Assembly (NCBI GenBank): GCA_964554185.1
Contig: CAZKNJ010000071.1
Span: forward strand, 1-7,718
Direction of reading: 5' to 3'
DNA length: 7,718 bases
Source of the DNA: CAZKNJ01 sp964554185
GTDB taxonomy: Bacteria; 4484-113
Part shown: piece by piece, positions 1 to 5,641 of the stretch
Position numbering within the stretch: the stretch's first letter is position 1
Layout: each line of letters begins with the position of its first letter
The notes under the pieces: model-generated
Databases searched by the model: none
What the model saw: the letters and a program-made list of their open reading frames with translations, nothing else
What the model was told of the DNA's origin: nothing
Made by a program: the position numbers and the translations under genes

Positions 1-46
1 GACGGGCATAGCATGCTATGCCCCCACGGGTAGCACAGCCCCTACC
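1..46 (-). repeat. Degenerate REP-like palindromic element at the window edge
   Basis: Read on the minus strand, this stretch starts GGTAGGGGC and ends GCCCGTC, the same head and tail as the two 33-bp elements around the RAYT gene. It holds a perfect 20-bp palindrome at 4-23 (arms GGGCATAG and CTATGCCC around CATG). A second small hairpin pairs GGTAG at 29-33 with CTACC at 42-46. Compared with the other copies, the stem reads CATAG/CTATG instead of CACAG/CTGTG, which is a paired change that keeps the stem. The element may be cut by the window edge, because the TTGC tail of the other copies is missing. The TAG of its head is the stop codon of the yaaR-like gene. It could also help end transcription of that operon, although no T-tract follows. 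Confidence 0.7.
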
Positions 47-500
47 TATACAAATCTATCAGCAGGCCCTTGATGTCGTCCACTATCCGCGCAACCTTGA
101 TGATGCTGCCCTGGGCGGAGATGACTTCCTCGGTGAGTTCGGCCAGGCTGATGTCCACCCGCGTGATGGTGGCGAAGATCTTGCGGGAGAAGATGCCCTG
201 GCTTTCCGCCCGCACTTTGAGCGCGTCCTGCATGGCCAGTTCCAGGAAACGGCGCACCGCGGACTTGTATTCGTCCAGCGTGCCGCGCCCCGGGCTGTTG
301 ACCAGCTCAACGCCGCGCTCGGACAGCCGCTCCAGGGCTTCGCGCAAATGCGGCGGGAGTTCAACGGATGCGCCGTCGCCACCGGTAGATGCTTGCTTGG
401 GCGAGGCCGCGGGCGCGGCTTCTTCCGTGCGGCGGGCGGCATCCTTGCCCGCCACGCGTTTGCCGCCGGCGCGGCTGCGGCTGCGGGATTCCACTTTCAT
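42..500 (-). CDS. yaaR: YaaR/DUF327 family protein
   Basis: The product is 152 residues. The first 48 or so are basic and low in complexity (many R, K, A, S) and probably disordered. Residues 50-152 are helical and match the DUF327/YaaR pattern as I know it: a leucine-rich helix (ALERLSERG), then the LDEYKSAVRRFLELAM region, and a C-terminal IVDDIKGLLIDLY typical of the family. Molecular function is not well defined; in Bacillus, yaaR lies in a cluster with tmk and holB, which is not the case here. The start chosen is the ATG at 500-498, which overlaps the TGA of the upstream glycosyltransferase (ATGA). This suggests translational coupling, and no strong ribosome binding site is visible. A longer reading from 611 would overlap the glycosyltransferase heavily and adds only low-complexity residues. 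The stop codon lies in the head of a REP-like repeat. Confidence 0.82.
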   Translation of the reverse strand: MKVESRSRSRAGGKRVAGKDAARRTEEAAPAASPKQASTGGDGASVELPPHLREALERLSERGVELVNSPGRGTLDEYKSAVRRFLELAMQDALKVRAESQGIFSRKIFATITRVDISLAELTEEVISAQGSIIKVARIVDDIKGLLIDLYR

Positions 501-1657
501 CTGGCAGCGCCCATTATACGGCTTGCATCTTCCGCCACCGGCTCCCCGCCCAGCGCAATGTCCAGCAGGCGGGGAATGCGGTGCTCCCACAGGTGCTGGG
601 CCATCACACACTCGCGCCCGGCGTCCGCGACCGCCCGGGGCGACGGGCCGTCCAGCAGGCGGCGGACAGCGGCGGCAATCTTCTGCGCCTGCGCCTCCGC
701 AGCGTTCGCCAGCGCGGAAAACTCCTGCGCGATCGCGCCGAGCGGAAGCACGGCGCCTTCCCGCATGCGCTGATTCAGCGCGGCGTAGGCTACGGCAAGC
801 TTGTTGTTATCCGGGTCAACCGGCGCGTAGCCGATGTACTCGGCGCCCTCCGCCAGGCAGGCGTCCAGCAAGCCGCTGCGCGGCGCCACCGCCGGATTGC
901 CGCCCGCCAGCGCGTCAAACACGCGGACGCTGATGCGCTCCAGCCCGGGCTCCACCGGCACGTCCAGCACGCAACGCGCGGCGGCGTATACGCCGTTCAC
1001 CGCGCTGAAGTAGTCCACCGGCTCGTGCCAGCAGGCTTCCAGCCCGCCGAAGAGCTTGAACCGCCAGTCGCCGTAGACCTTGAGCGGCAGCGTCTCGGCG
1101 AGATGAGCCAGGACCGTTGCGCGCCAGATAGTGAAGGAGCCCACGAACACTGCGTCCGCCGTTGCTTCCGGCCGGTCGTCCAGCGGGTGAAACAGGCGCG
1201 GGTTGGTGCCCGGCGGCAAGTAGAAGCTGCGCGGCTCCGCCGTGTCCGCCGGAAGGAGGTCCGGCGAATTAGCCACCAACGAAGTGCACGACCAGTTCGC
1301 CCGGGCGGCGGCTGCGCCGCGCATAAACGGCACCAGCTTTTCCACCCCGCGGGTGAAGAACGCGAGCTGGGGAACGCCGAGGTCGGCGAGGAAGTTGCGC
1401 ACCGCGCCGGTGGGGGTTTCCTCCAGAAACTGGTTGCCGCCGTAGGACAGCGCAACCTCGGCCGGAGTGTTTTTCAGGTCCTGTCCCAGCAGCGCGAGAA
1501 AGAGCTCGTAGTTGCCGCCGGTGGCGCCGATGGTCTTCTGGGCGAGGGCGGCGACATGCGGCATGTCAAGCGTCACCAGCGTGGCGCCGAGATGCTGGAA
1601 GGTCTCCGCCAGCGGCACCAGGAAGGTCGTGCCCAGCAGCCCGTGGGGCTTGACCAT
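497..1657 (-). CDS. CgeB-like glycosyltransferase (Glyco_trans_1_2 type)
   Basis: The product is 386 residues, a GT-B-type glycosyltransferase expected to act in the cytosol on a nucleotide-sugar donor; acceptor and sugar are unknown. CgeB/YkvP-family signs, counted from the ATG, are: a Rossmann-like start (VKPHGLLG); LPPGTNPRLFHPL near 147-159; DAVFVGSF near 168-174 followed by LKVYGDW; the donor-site segment RVFDALAGGNPAVAP near 245-259; and the typical C-terminal signature AGRECVMAQHLWEHRI near 346-361. It follows the pentapeptide-repeat gene by 32 bp and its TGA overlaps the ATG of yaaR, so all three are probably one operon. The start is uncertain: TTG at 1660 and ATG at 1657 are adjacent, neither has a clear ribosome binding site, and the frame stays open upstream with plausible protein sequence (AERSYDSLSVL). 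No signal peptide or membrane segment is seen. Confidence 0.8.
   Translation of the reverse strand: MVKPHGLLGTTFLVPLAETFQHLGATLVTLDMPHVAALAQKTIGATGGNYELFLALLGQDLKNTPAEVALSYGGNQFLEETPTGAVRNFLADLGVPQLAFFTRGVEKLVPFMRGAAAARANWSCTSLVANSPDLLPADTAEPRSFYLPPGTNPRLFHPLDDRPEATADAVFVGSFTIWRATVLAHLAETLPLKVYGDWRFKLFGGLEACWHEPVDYFSAVNGVYAAARCVLDVPVEPGLERISVRVFDALAGGNPAVAPRSGLLDACLAEGAEYIGYAPVDPDNNKLAVAYAALNQRMREGAVLPLGAIAQEFSALANAAEAQAQKIAAAVRRLLDGPSPRAVADAGRECVMAQHLWEHRIPRLLDIALGGEPVAEDASRIMGAAR
513..518 (-). promoter_or_regulatory. Possible internal -10 box (TATAAT) before yaaR
   Basis: A perfect TATAAT lies on the minus strand inside the last codons of the glycosyltransferase, 12 nt upstream of the yaaR ATG. 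It includes an ATA isoleucine codon, which is unusual in such GC-rich coding sequence. There is no upstream TG extension and no -35 match. If used, transcription would start only a few bases before the ATG. Confidence 0.3.
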
Positions 1658-1689
1658 CAATACGGAGAGGCTGTCGTAGCTGCGCTCCG

Positions 1690-2697
1690 CTATTCCTCCA
1701 CCTCCGCGCCATCGCCGCCATCGGGCGCGGGCCGCCCGGTTTCAACCGTAGAGGCCTGGGAGAACGGGGCGAGCAGCGCTTCGGTGCCGTCGGACAGCTC
1801 CAGGCTGGACAGCCCGGCCTCGCGCATCTGCCGCCGTTCCTCCGCCAGCGACCGCAGCTCATTCGCCAGCTCGCGGTGCTCGCTTGAGTCAATCGCTTCA
1901 AACACCGCGCCGTCTATGTCCGCGCCGTCAAAGCGCGCGAGGTCAATGCGCACCTTGGAGACGGATGCGTTGCGCAGCTTCGCGCCGCTGAAGTCGGTGT
2001 GGTCCAGCACGCAGGAGTGCAGGTGCGCGCCCGTCAGGTCGGCGCCGATGAAGTTGGAGCGCTGCAGCCGGCTGTAGCTCAGGTCAACGCCCGTGAGCAC
2101 CGCGCCGGTCAGCAGAGCGTCGGAGAGGTTCGCCAATTTGAAGCACGCCTCGGGCAGGTTCGCCCCGCTGAGATCGGCGCCGCTCAAATCGGTGTTCAGC
2201 AGCTGCGCCGCCCGGCCGCTGATGCCGCGCAGCTTGGCGCCGCGCAGAATGCCGGCGGACAGGTCCGCGCTATCAGCGGCGGCCCGCGAAAGGTCCAGCT
2301 TGCCGAAGTTCACCTTCATCAGATTGGCGGACTTGATATTCGCGCCGGCAAGGTTGATGCCCGCGCCCTTGGCCTCGGAGAGGGTGGAAAGCTCCAGGTT
2401 CGCCCCTGACAGGTCAACGTTACGCAGCATCGCCGAGCGCAGCAGCGTGTCGCTCACATCCGCGCCGGAGAGGTTGAGGCTCTCCAGGTGGGCGCGGCGC
2501 AGGTCGCAGTTGGAGAAGTCCCAGCCGGAGAGGTTCAGGTTCGCCAGCCGGATACCGATGAGCTTGAGCCGCCCCTGCCCCTCCGCGGCGAACTCGGCGC
2601 GCTTCTCGCGCCACTGCTCCGCGTCACCGGCGGCGGCCAGTTCCTGCCAGTCAGCCAGGCTCATATCAACAGCTTTGATTAGTAGACGCGCTTTCAC
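1690..2697 (-). CDS. Pentapeptide-repeat protein
   Basis: The product is 335 residues. Residues 12-40 form a predicted helical cap (MSLADWQELAAAGDAEQW). Residues about 46-267 are tandem pentapeptides of the A(D/N)LXX type (LSGADVSDT, LSGANLELS, LSGADLSGANL), enough for roughly eleven turns of a right-handed quadrilateral beta-helix. Residues 272-296 are charged and helical (ELANELRSLAEERRQ), possibly a short coiled coil or dimer segment, followed by an acidic, probably disordered tail. The family includes DNA-mimicking gyrase protectors (Qnr, MfpA) and many proteins of unknown role; nothing here identifies a gyrase binder. The start is GTG at 2697, because AAGGAG lies 7 nt upstream; the ATG at 2664 has no such site, and the region further upstream is not protein-like. 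No signal peptide is seen. It is the first gene of the probable pentapeptide-glycosyltransferase-yaaR operon. Confidence 0.85.
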   Translation of the reverse strand: MKARLLIKAVDMSLADWQELAAAGDAEQWREKRAEFAAEGQGRLKLIGIRLANLNLSGWDFSNCDLRRAHLESLNLSGADVSDTLLRSAMLRNVDLSGANLELSTLSEAKGAGINLAGANIKSANLMKVNFGKLDLSRAAADSADLSAGILRGAKLRGISGRAAQLLNTDLSGADLSGANLPEACFKLANLSDALLTGAVLTGVDLSYSRLQRSNFIGADLTGAHLHSCVLDHTDFSGAKLRNASVSKVRIDLARFDGADIDGAVFEAIDSSEHRELANELRSLAEERRQMREAGLSSLELSDGTEALLAPFSQASTVETGRPAPDGGDGAEVEE

Positions 2698-2704
2698 GTT
2701 TCCA

Positions 2705-2711
2705 CTCCTTT
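2705..2711 (-). promoter_or_regulatory. Ribosome binding site of the pentapeptide-repeat gene
   Basis: AAAGGAG on the minus strand, with 7 nt between it and the GTG at 2697. It decides the start of this gene in favour of GTG over the later ATG at 2664. The promoter is not clear: an AT-rich TAAATT at 2738-2733 is the best -10 candidate, without a good -35 box. Confidence 0.75.
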
Positions 2712-2796
2712 GGCGTGTGCGTGTAGCACCGCTTAATTTATCGGCTGTTGCAGGTGACGGCTTGAAGTGAGGAGCGCGAGAGGCTGGACAGCGGAA

Positions 2797-2805
2797 TGCT
2801 ATAAT
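2797..2805 (+). promoter_or_regulatory. Extended -10 promoter (TGCTATAAT) of the small membrane-protein gene
   Basis: TGC followed by a perfect TATAAT at 2800-2805. No -35 box is found at the usual distance, as expected for an extended -10 promoter. Transcription would start near 2812, right before the Shine-Dalgarno sequence. It lies in the 131-bp space between divergent genes. Confidence 0.6.
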
Positions 2806-2811
2806 CCCAGG

Positions 2812-2819
2812 GGAGGTGA
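2812..2819 (+). promoter_or_regulatory. Strong Shine-Dalgarno (GGAGGTGA)
   Basis: Eight bases complementary to the 16S rRNA tail, 9 nt before the TTG at 2829. It supports translation of the small membrane protein from TTG 2829. The ATG at 2847 is a possible later start but sits too far away. Confidence 0.6.
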
Positions 2820-2828
2820 CGAGAGAAG

Positions 2829-3044
2829 TTGTCTCCATCCTTCGGGATGCTCATCTCAATCGGCTTAGTCGTACTCTTCATTGCGGCGTTCGGCGTGCTG
2901 TACAACTCCGTACGGGCGCTGGCGCGGAAGGAAGGCGTCTACGACGAGGAGTCCCGGCTGTCCAATACGCTGAGCGGCTGGGCGGGAATTATCCTCAGCC
3001 TGCTGTACATCATCTGGTTTGCGCGCGGCTGCCTGAGGTTCTGA
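2829..3044 (+). CDS. Small two-helix membrane protein of unknown function
   Basis: The product is 71 residues and I do not recognise the family. Two hydrophobic segments are visible: about 7-25 (MLISIGLVVLFIAAFGVLY) and about 49-64 (SGWAGIILSLLYIIWF). The linker (residues 26-48) carries R29, R33, K34 and R43, and the C-terminus ends RGCLRF, so a helical hairpin in the cytoplasmic membrane is likely. The start is a TTG preceded by a strong GGAGGTGA and an extended -10 promoter. The frame has no competing longer reading. It is divergent from the pentapeptide operon and converges on the lipoprotein gene, 38 bp away, so it is probably transcribed alone. The ribosome binding site plus the two clear membrane segments make it a likely real gene; its role is unknown. 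Confidence 0.7.
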   Translation: MSPSFGMLISIGLVVLFIAAFGVLYNSVRALARKEGVYDEESRLSNTLSGWAGIILSLLYIIWFARGCLRF

Positions 3045-3046
3045 GG

Positions 3047-3072
3047 CCGGCGGGAGAAAGCAGTTGCGCCGG
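3047..3072. terminator. Weak inverted repeat between convergent genes
   Basis: CCGGCG at 3047-3052 pairs with CGCCGG at 3067-3072 around a 14-nt loop, in the 38-bp gap between two convergent genes. There is no T-tract on either side, so an intrinsic terminator is only possible. An overlapping alternative stem pairs GCAGTTG (3060-3066) with CAACTGC (3092-3098). Confidence 0.3.
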
Positions 3073-3082
3073 TGCGCCTGGC

Positions 3083-4915
3083 TCAATCCGCCAACTGCCA
3101 GGTGACGAGCTTCCAGTTGGTCCCGGCGAACTCCCAGACCATGTAGTCGGTGAAAACACCCAGTTCCGGCGAAGCGTAGCTCACCGGCGCACCGTCCGCC
3201 AGATAGGTCGCCGACAGCGCGAAGGACACCTTCACCTCCGCCACTTCGCCGTCAATCTCCACCGAGTTCACCGTGAGCACGAGGCTGATGTTCTCGTTCT
3301 GAGCAAAAACCTGGTTGAGGAAACCCGAAAGAGAAGTGTCAAACACGGGCGGGTCGGACAGCGTGCCAGTAGTCTGGAAGCGCAAGGCGAAGGCCTCCTT
3401 CAGCGTGAGCAGGCCGGACTCAATCGCCTGCACGGTGGCGATATCCTCGACGCTGATGGCGTTCGCCAGCGAAGCAATGCGAGTGCGCAGCAGCTCTTCC
3501 TCTGTAGGCGGAGGGGGCGGTTCCTCGACGTCCTTCTGTCGCCAGGAAGTCAGCAGCCACTCGCCATCATCAAACACCCAGACCATAGTGTCTGTAACCG
3601 CACCGCTGGCGGGAGAGATGTAGTAAGCGGGCGGGTCCGAGAGCAGATAGGTGGCTGACAGCATGAAATCCACCTGAACCATCGCGACTTCGCCGGTAAT
3701 CTGCACGGAATCCACGGTCAGTGTGAGGTTGATGTTCTCGTTTTGAGTGAATACTCCGCTCAGGAAGGTGGACAACGAATCGCTGAACACCGGCGGGTCG
3801 GACAGCGTGCCAGTGGTGCGGAAGCGCAGGGCGATGGAATCGTCCAGCGTGAGCAAGCCTGATTCAAGGCTCTGCACCGCTGAAGCGTCTTCATCATTGA
3901 CCGCAGCCACCAGCTCGGCGATGCGCGAGCGCAGCAGCGCTTCGGTGGGCCCTGGCTGCTCGGTCACTTTCTCCCGCCAGGTGCTGATGCGCCACTCGCC
4001 GCTGATGCGGTCAAAGGTCATCTCGTCGGTGCCGCTCGCAGAATAGGGCTCGGGCGGAATAGTGCCGGTGTACACCGCCGAAAGCGAGAAGGTGGCATTG
4101 ACGAAGGCGCGGCTGCCCAGCACGATGACCGATTGCACACCGAAGGACGCAACGATCTGCTCGTTTTCCACGAACACGGTGCTGAAGAAGTCGGAGAAGT
4201 CCGCCGGCGGGTTGGGATTATCGCCGAGGGTCTGCATGGTCTTGAACCGGAGCTGCACCGCGCGGTCAAGGTACATCCCCGGCGCGGCGACCGCGGCGGC
4301 GGCAACCAGGTCCTTGTCCGCCAGCGCTTCGGTCAGCGCAGTCAGCTGGTCCAGCACCGCCTGCTCCTCTGCTCCTTCGGCGGGGATGGCGTCCGGGTCA
4401 ACCTGCCAGGAAGTAAGCTTCCAGCGGCCGTCGTCCACCGCGAAGATCATCACGTCGGAGGATTCCGCCTGGTAGGTCGTGGGCGGCACGTCTAGAATGT
4501 ACACCGCTGAAAGCGCGAACTGCACCTGCGCGGTGGCCACATTGCCGGACACGGCGACGTTCGTGGGCGTGAGGCTGAAGGAGATGTTCTCGTTTTGCGC
4601 GAAGAAGTCGTTGAAGAACGCAGCTTCGTCGTTAGTGGCGGAAGGGTTGTCGCTGGTGGTGGTGGTGGTGTAAAAGCGCAGCGCCAGGTTGCCGTCCAGC
4701 GTGTATAGCGGCGAAACCGCGTCGCGCAGCGCGTTCAGGTCTTCGCGGCCAACCGCGTTGGAGATCACGGCAATCGCCTGCTCCACCGCCTGCGCCTTCG
4801 CCGCGTCTTCCCCGCCCACACCGGGGGCGAAGGGCGACTTGCTGCCGGACATGCAGGAGGCGGGCAGGAGGAGAACCAGGCCAATCAACACCAGCATCAC
4901 GCTTGGGCGGCTCAT
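3083..4915 (-). CDS. Lipoprotein-like protein with four tandem NTF2-like repeats
   Basis: The product is 610 residues. Residues 5-18 are hydrophobic (SVMLVLIGLVLLLP) and lead to ASC with Cys21, so an exported lipoprotein is likely. The lipobox is not ideal because Pro18 stands at -3. After an Ala/Pro/Gly-rich linker come four tandem units at about 41-172, 184-314, 324-460 and 472-607. Each has a leading helix (RIAxLxxAI-x-ED), an LRF-x-TT segment, FxQNENI, an LSAxY strand and a closing G-x-W-x-LTSW. This helix-then-strands order resembles the NTF2/SnoaL-like fold, which is an inference. Units 3 and 4 are the most alike, and a PPPPP linker joins them. No catalytic residues are evident, so binding or scaffolding outside the cell is more likely than enzymology. 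The ATG at 4915 was chosen over the one at 4963 because it starts right at the signal sequence and sits 7 nt after a -10 box. Confidence 0.8.
   Translation of the reverse strand: MSRPSVMLVLIGLVLLLPASCMSGSKSPFAPGVGGEDAAKAQAVEQAIAVISNAVGREDLNALRDAVSPLYTLDGNLALRFYTTTTTSDNPSATNDEAAFFNDFFAQNENISFSLTPTNVAVSGNVATAQVQFALSAVYILDVPPTTYQAESSDVMIFAVDDGRWKLTSWQVDPDAIPAEGAEEQAVLDQLTALTEALADKDLVAAAAVAAPGMYLDRAVQLRFKTMQTLGDNPNPPADFSDFFSTVFVENEQIVASFGVQSVIVLGSRAFVNATFSLSAVYTGTIPPEPYSASGTDEMTFDRISGEWRISTWREKVTEQPGPTEALLRSRIAELVAAVNDEDASAVQSLESGLLTLDDSIALRFRTTGTLSDPPVFSDSLSTFLSGVFTQNENINLTLTVDSVQITGEVAMVQVDFMLSATYLLSDPPAYYISPASGAVTDTMVWVFDDGEWLLTSWRQKDVEEPPPPPTEEELLRTRIASLANAISVEDIATVQAIESGLLTLKEAFALRFQTTGTLSDPPVFDTSLSGFLNQVFAQNENISLVLTVNSVEIDGEVAEVKVSFALSATYLADGAPVSYASPELGVFTDYMVWEFAGTNWKLVTWQLAD
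3095..4795 (-). repeat. Four tandem intragenic domain repeats
   Basis: The four units are coded at about 4795-4400, 4366-3974, 3946-3536 and 3502-3095. Units 3 and 4 are offset by 444 bp (148 codons). Over 98 ungapped residues (327-424 against 475-572) they share about two thirds of positions by eye. Their DNA is also close, for example around the shared TLSDPPVF codons at 3342-3365 and 3786-3809. Units 1 and 2 are more diverged, which suggests an old duplication followed by a newer one. Confidence 0.8.
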
Positions 4916-4922
4916 GGCGCCG

Positions 4923-4931
4923 ATTCTAGCA
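4923..4931 (-). promoter_or_regulatory. Extended -10 box (TGCTAGAAT) of the lipoprotein gene, probably leaderless
   Basis: On the minus strand TGC plus TAGAAT ends 7 nt before the ATG at 4915, placing the transcription start at or next to the A of ATG. No Shine-Dalgarno sequence lies between. The box sits in the 19-bp gap after the preceding gene. Confidence 0.55.
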
Positions 4932-4934
4932 CAG

Positions 4935-5510
4935 CTAACGCGCGCGCAGTTCGGCCGCGGCATCGGCGATGTCCTGCGCGGAGAGGTAAGCTCTGGTCTC
5001 GTCGGGGGTCACTTCAATGATGCCGAAGACCTCGTCGTCGCGGAGGTTGGCCAGCAGCTCGGGCGCTGGAGGAAAGCCCGCGCGCTCGTAGTGGTCAAAG
5101 GCCGCGGAGTCGATGAAGAGCGCTACGAAGCTGCGGCTCGGGGGCAGGCTGAGCTTGAGGTTGGTCTTGAGGAACGACGGAGTGATGTCCGCCTGCTTGA
5201 ACGGCAGCGGCCCGTCCGCCCGCAGCGCGAACGCCGCATCAAACGGATAGCCCGACGGCACCGTGAGCGGTATCGGCTCGCCGGCATAGACCACGCCAGC
5301 CGGCGCGGGAGCTTCGGGCTCGGTACCCATCATCCCGGGCATTTCCATCGTTGGCGCTTCCTCCGAGTGCTGGCGCTCGGCTTCGGCCAGGTCCAGATAG
5401 GTGCGGATGAAGCCGGGCAGCACAATGGCGGAGACAATAACCACCACCAGCACCGCCACGGTGAGCGCCACCCAGATGGGCGCGCTCTCGGATTTGTTGC
5501 CGGAGGACAT
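4935..5510 (-). CDS. Single-pass membrane protein of unknown function
   Basis: The product is 191 residues and I do not recognise the family. A short polar N-terminus is followed by one strong membrane segment at about 11-33 (PIWVALTVAVLVVVIVSAIVLPGF is the core region). Next come a charged stretch and a Met- and Pro-rich linker (TMEMPGMMGTEP, Met 55, 57, 60, 61), then a mixed domain at about 72-191 that is probably extracytoplasmic. It contains FALRADG, FLKTNLKLSLPPSRSFVALFID and EVFGIIEVTPDETRAYL. There is no lipobox and no signal-peptidase site that stands out, so it is probably a signal anchor. The ATG at 5510 was chosen because it directly precedes the membrane segment and lies 7 nt after TGCTACAAT; a longer reading to 5627 would run through a REP element. 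The lipoprotein gene follows after 19 bp, so the two may work together at the envelope. Confidence 0.72.
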   Translation of the reverse strand: MSSGNKSESAPIWVALTVAVLVVVIVSAIVLPGFIRTYLDLAEAERQHSEEAPTMEMPGMMGTEPEAPAPAGVVYAGEPIPLTVPSGYPFDAAFALRADGPLPFKQADITPSFLKTNLKLSLPPSRSFVALFIDSAAFDHYERAGFPPAPELLANLRDDEVFGIIEVTPDETRAYLSAQDIADAAAELRAR

Positions 5511-5517
5511 GCGGATG

Positions 5518-5526
5518 ATTGTAGCA
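5518..5526 (-). promoter_or_regulatory. Extended -10 box (TGCTACAAT), probably leaderless
   Basis: On the minus strand TGC plus TACAAT ends exactly 7 nt before the ATG at 5510, the same spacing as for the lipoprotein gene downstream. There is no Shine-Dalgarno sequence and no -35 match. Transcription would begin at or beside the start codon. Confidence 0.55.
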
Positions 5527-5554
5527 GGAAGCAGTAGCGAGGGGCGAGGGAGCC

Positions 5555-5587
5555 GTAGGGGCACAGCGGACGCTGTGCCCGTCTTGC
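5555..5587 (+). repeat. REP element, left copy
   Basis: A 33-bp element with head GTAGGGGC and tail CCCGTCTTGC. Its core is a hairpin with arms GGGCACAGC and GCTGTGCCC around GGAC (stem 5559-5580). It is identical over all 33 bp to the reverse complement of 6274-6306. A second short hairpin follows directly (TCTTGC at 5582-5587 with GCAAGA at 5592-5597) and is not present in the right copy. The element lies in the 131-bp gap between the RAYT stop and the next minus-strand gene. Confidence 0.9.
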
Positions 5588-5641
5588 TCGCGCAAGAATG
5601 CCCTGCGATCAAAATGAATCCAGCCACGCATCGCGACCTTC

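Noticed and set aside
389..2077. Long plus-strand open frame of 562 codons opposite the left operon
   Set aside because: It is antisense to two well-supported genes, has no domain-like sequence, is rich in Arg/Ala/Gln in the way GC-rich shadow frames are, and has no ribosome binding site.
2752..3109. Recurring AGGTGACG at 2752, 2814 and 3100 as a possible operator
   Set aside because: Two lie near the promoter but the third is in the lipoprotein coding end. The second is explained by the Shine-Dalgarno sequence, and no symmetry or regulator is seen.
2816..3658. Plus-strand frame of 280 codons over the small membrane-protein gene and the end of the lipoprotein gene
   Set aside because: Its GTG lies inside the Shine-Dalgarno of the small gene and most of it is antisense to the repeat domains; no family features.
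4654..4670. TGG triplet run in the lipoprotein gene
   Set aside because: It codes the Thr run TTTTT in repeat unit 1. Fewer than six units, so phase variation is unlikely and the frame is intact.
5511..5627. N-terminal extension of the single-pass membrane protein
   Set aside because: The extension would be coded by a REP element and would put 39 odd residues before the membrane segment; the -10 box 7 nt before ATG 5510 favours the shorter form.
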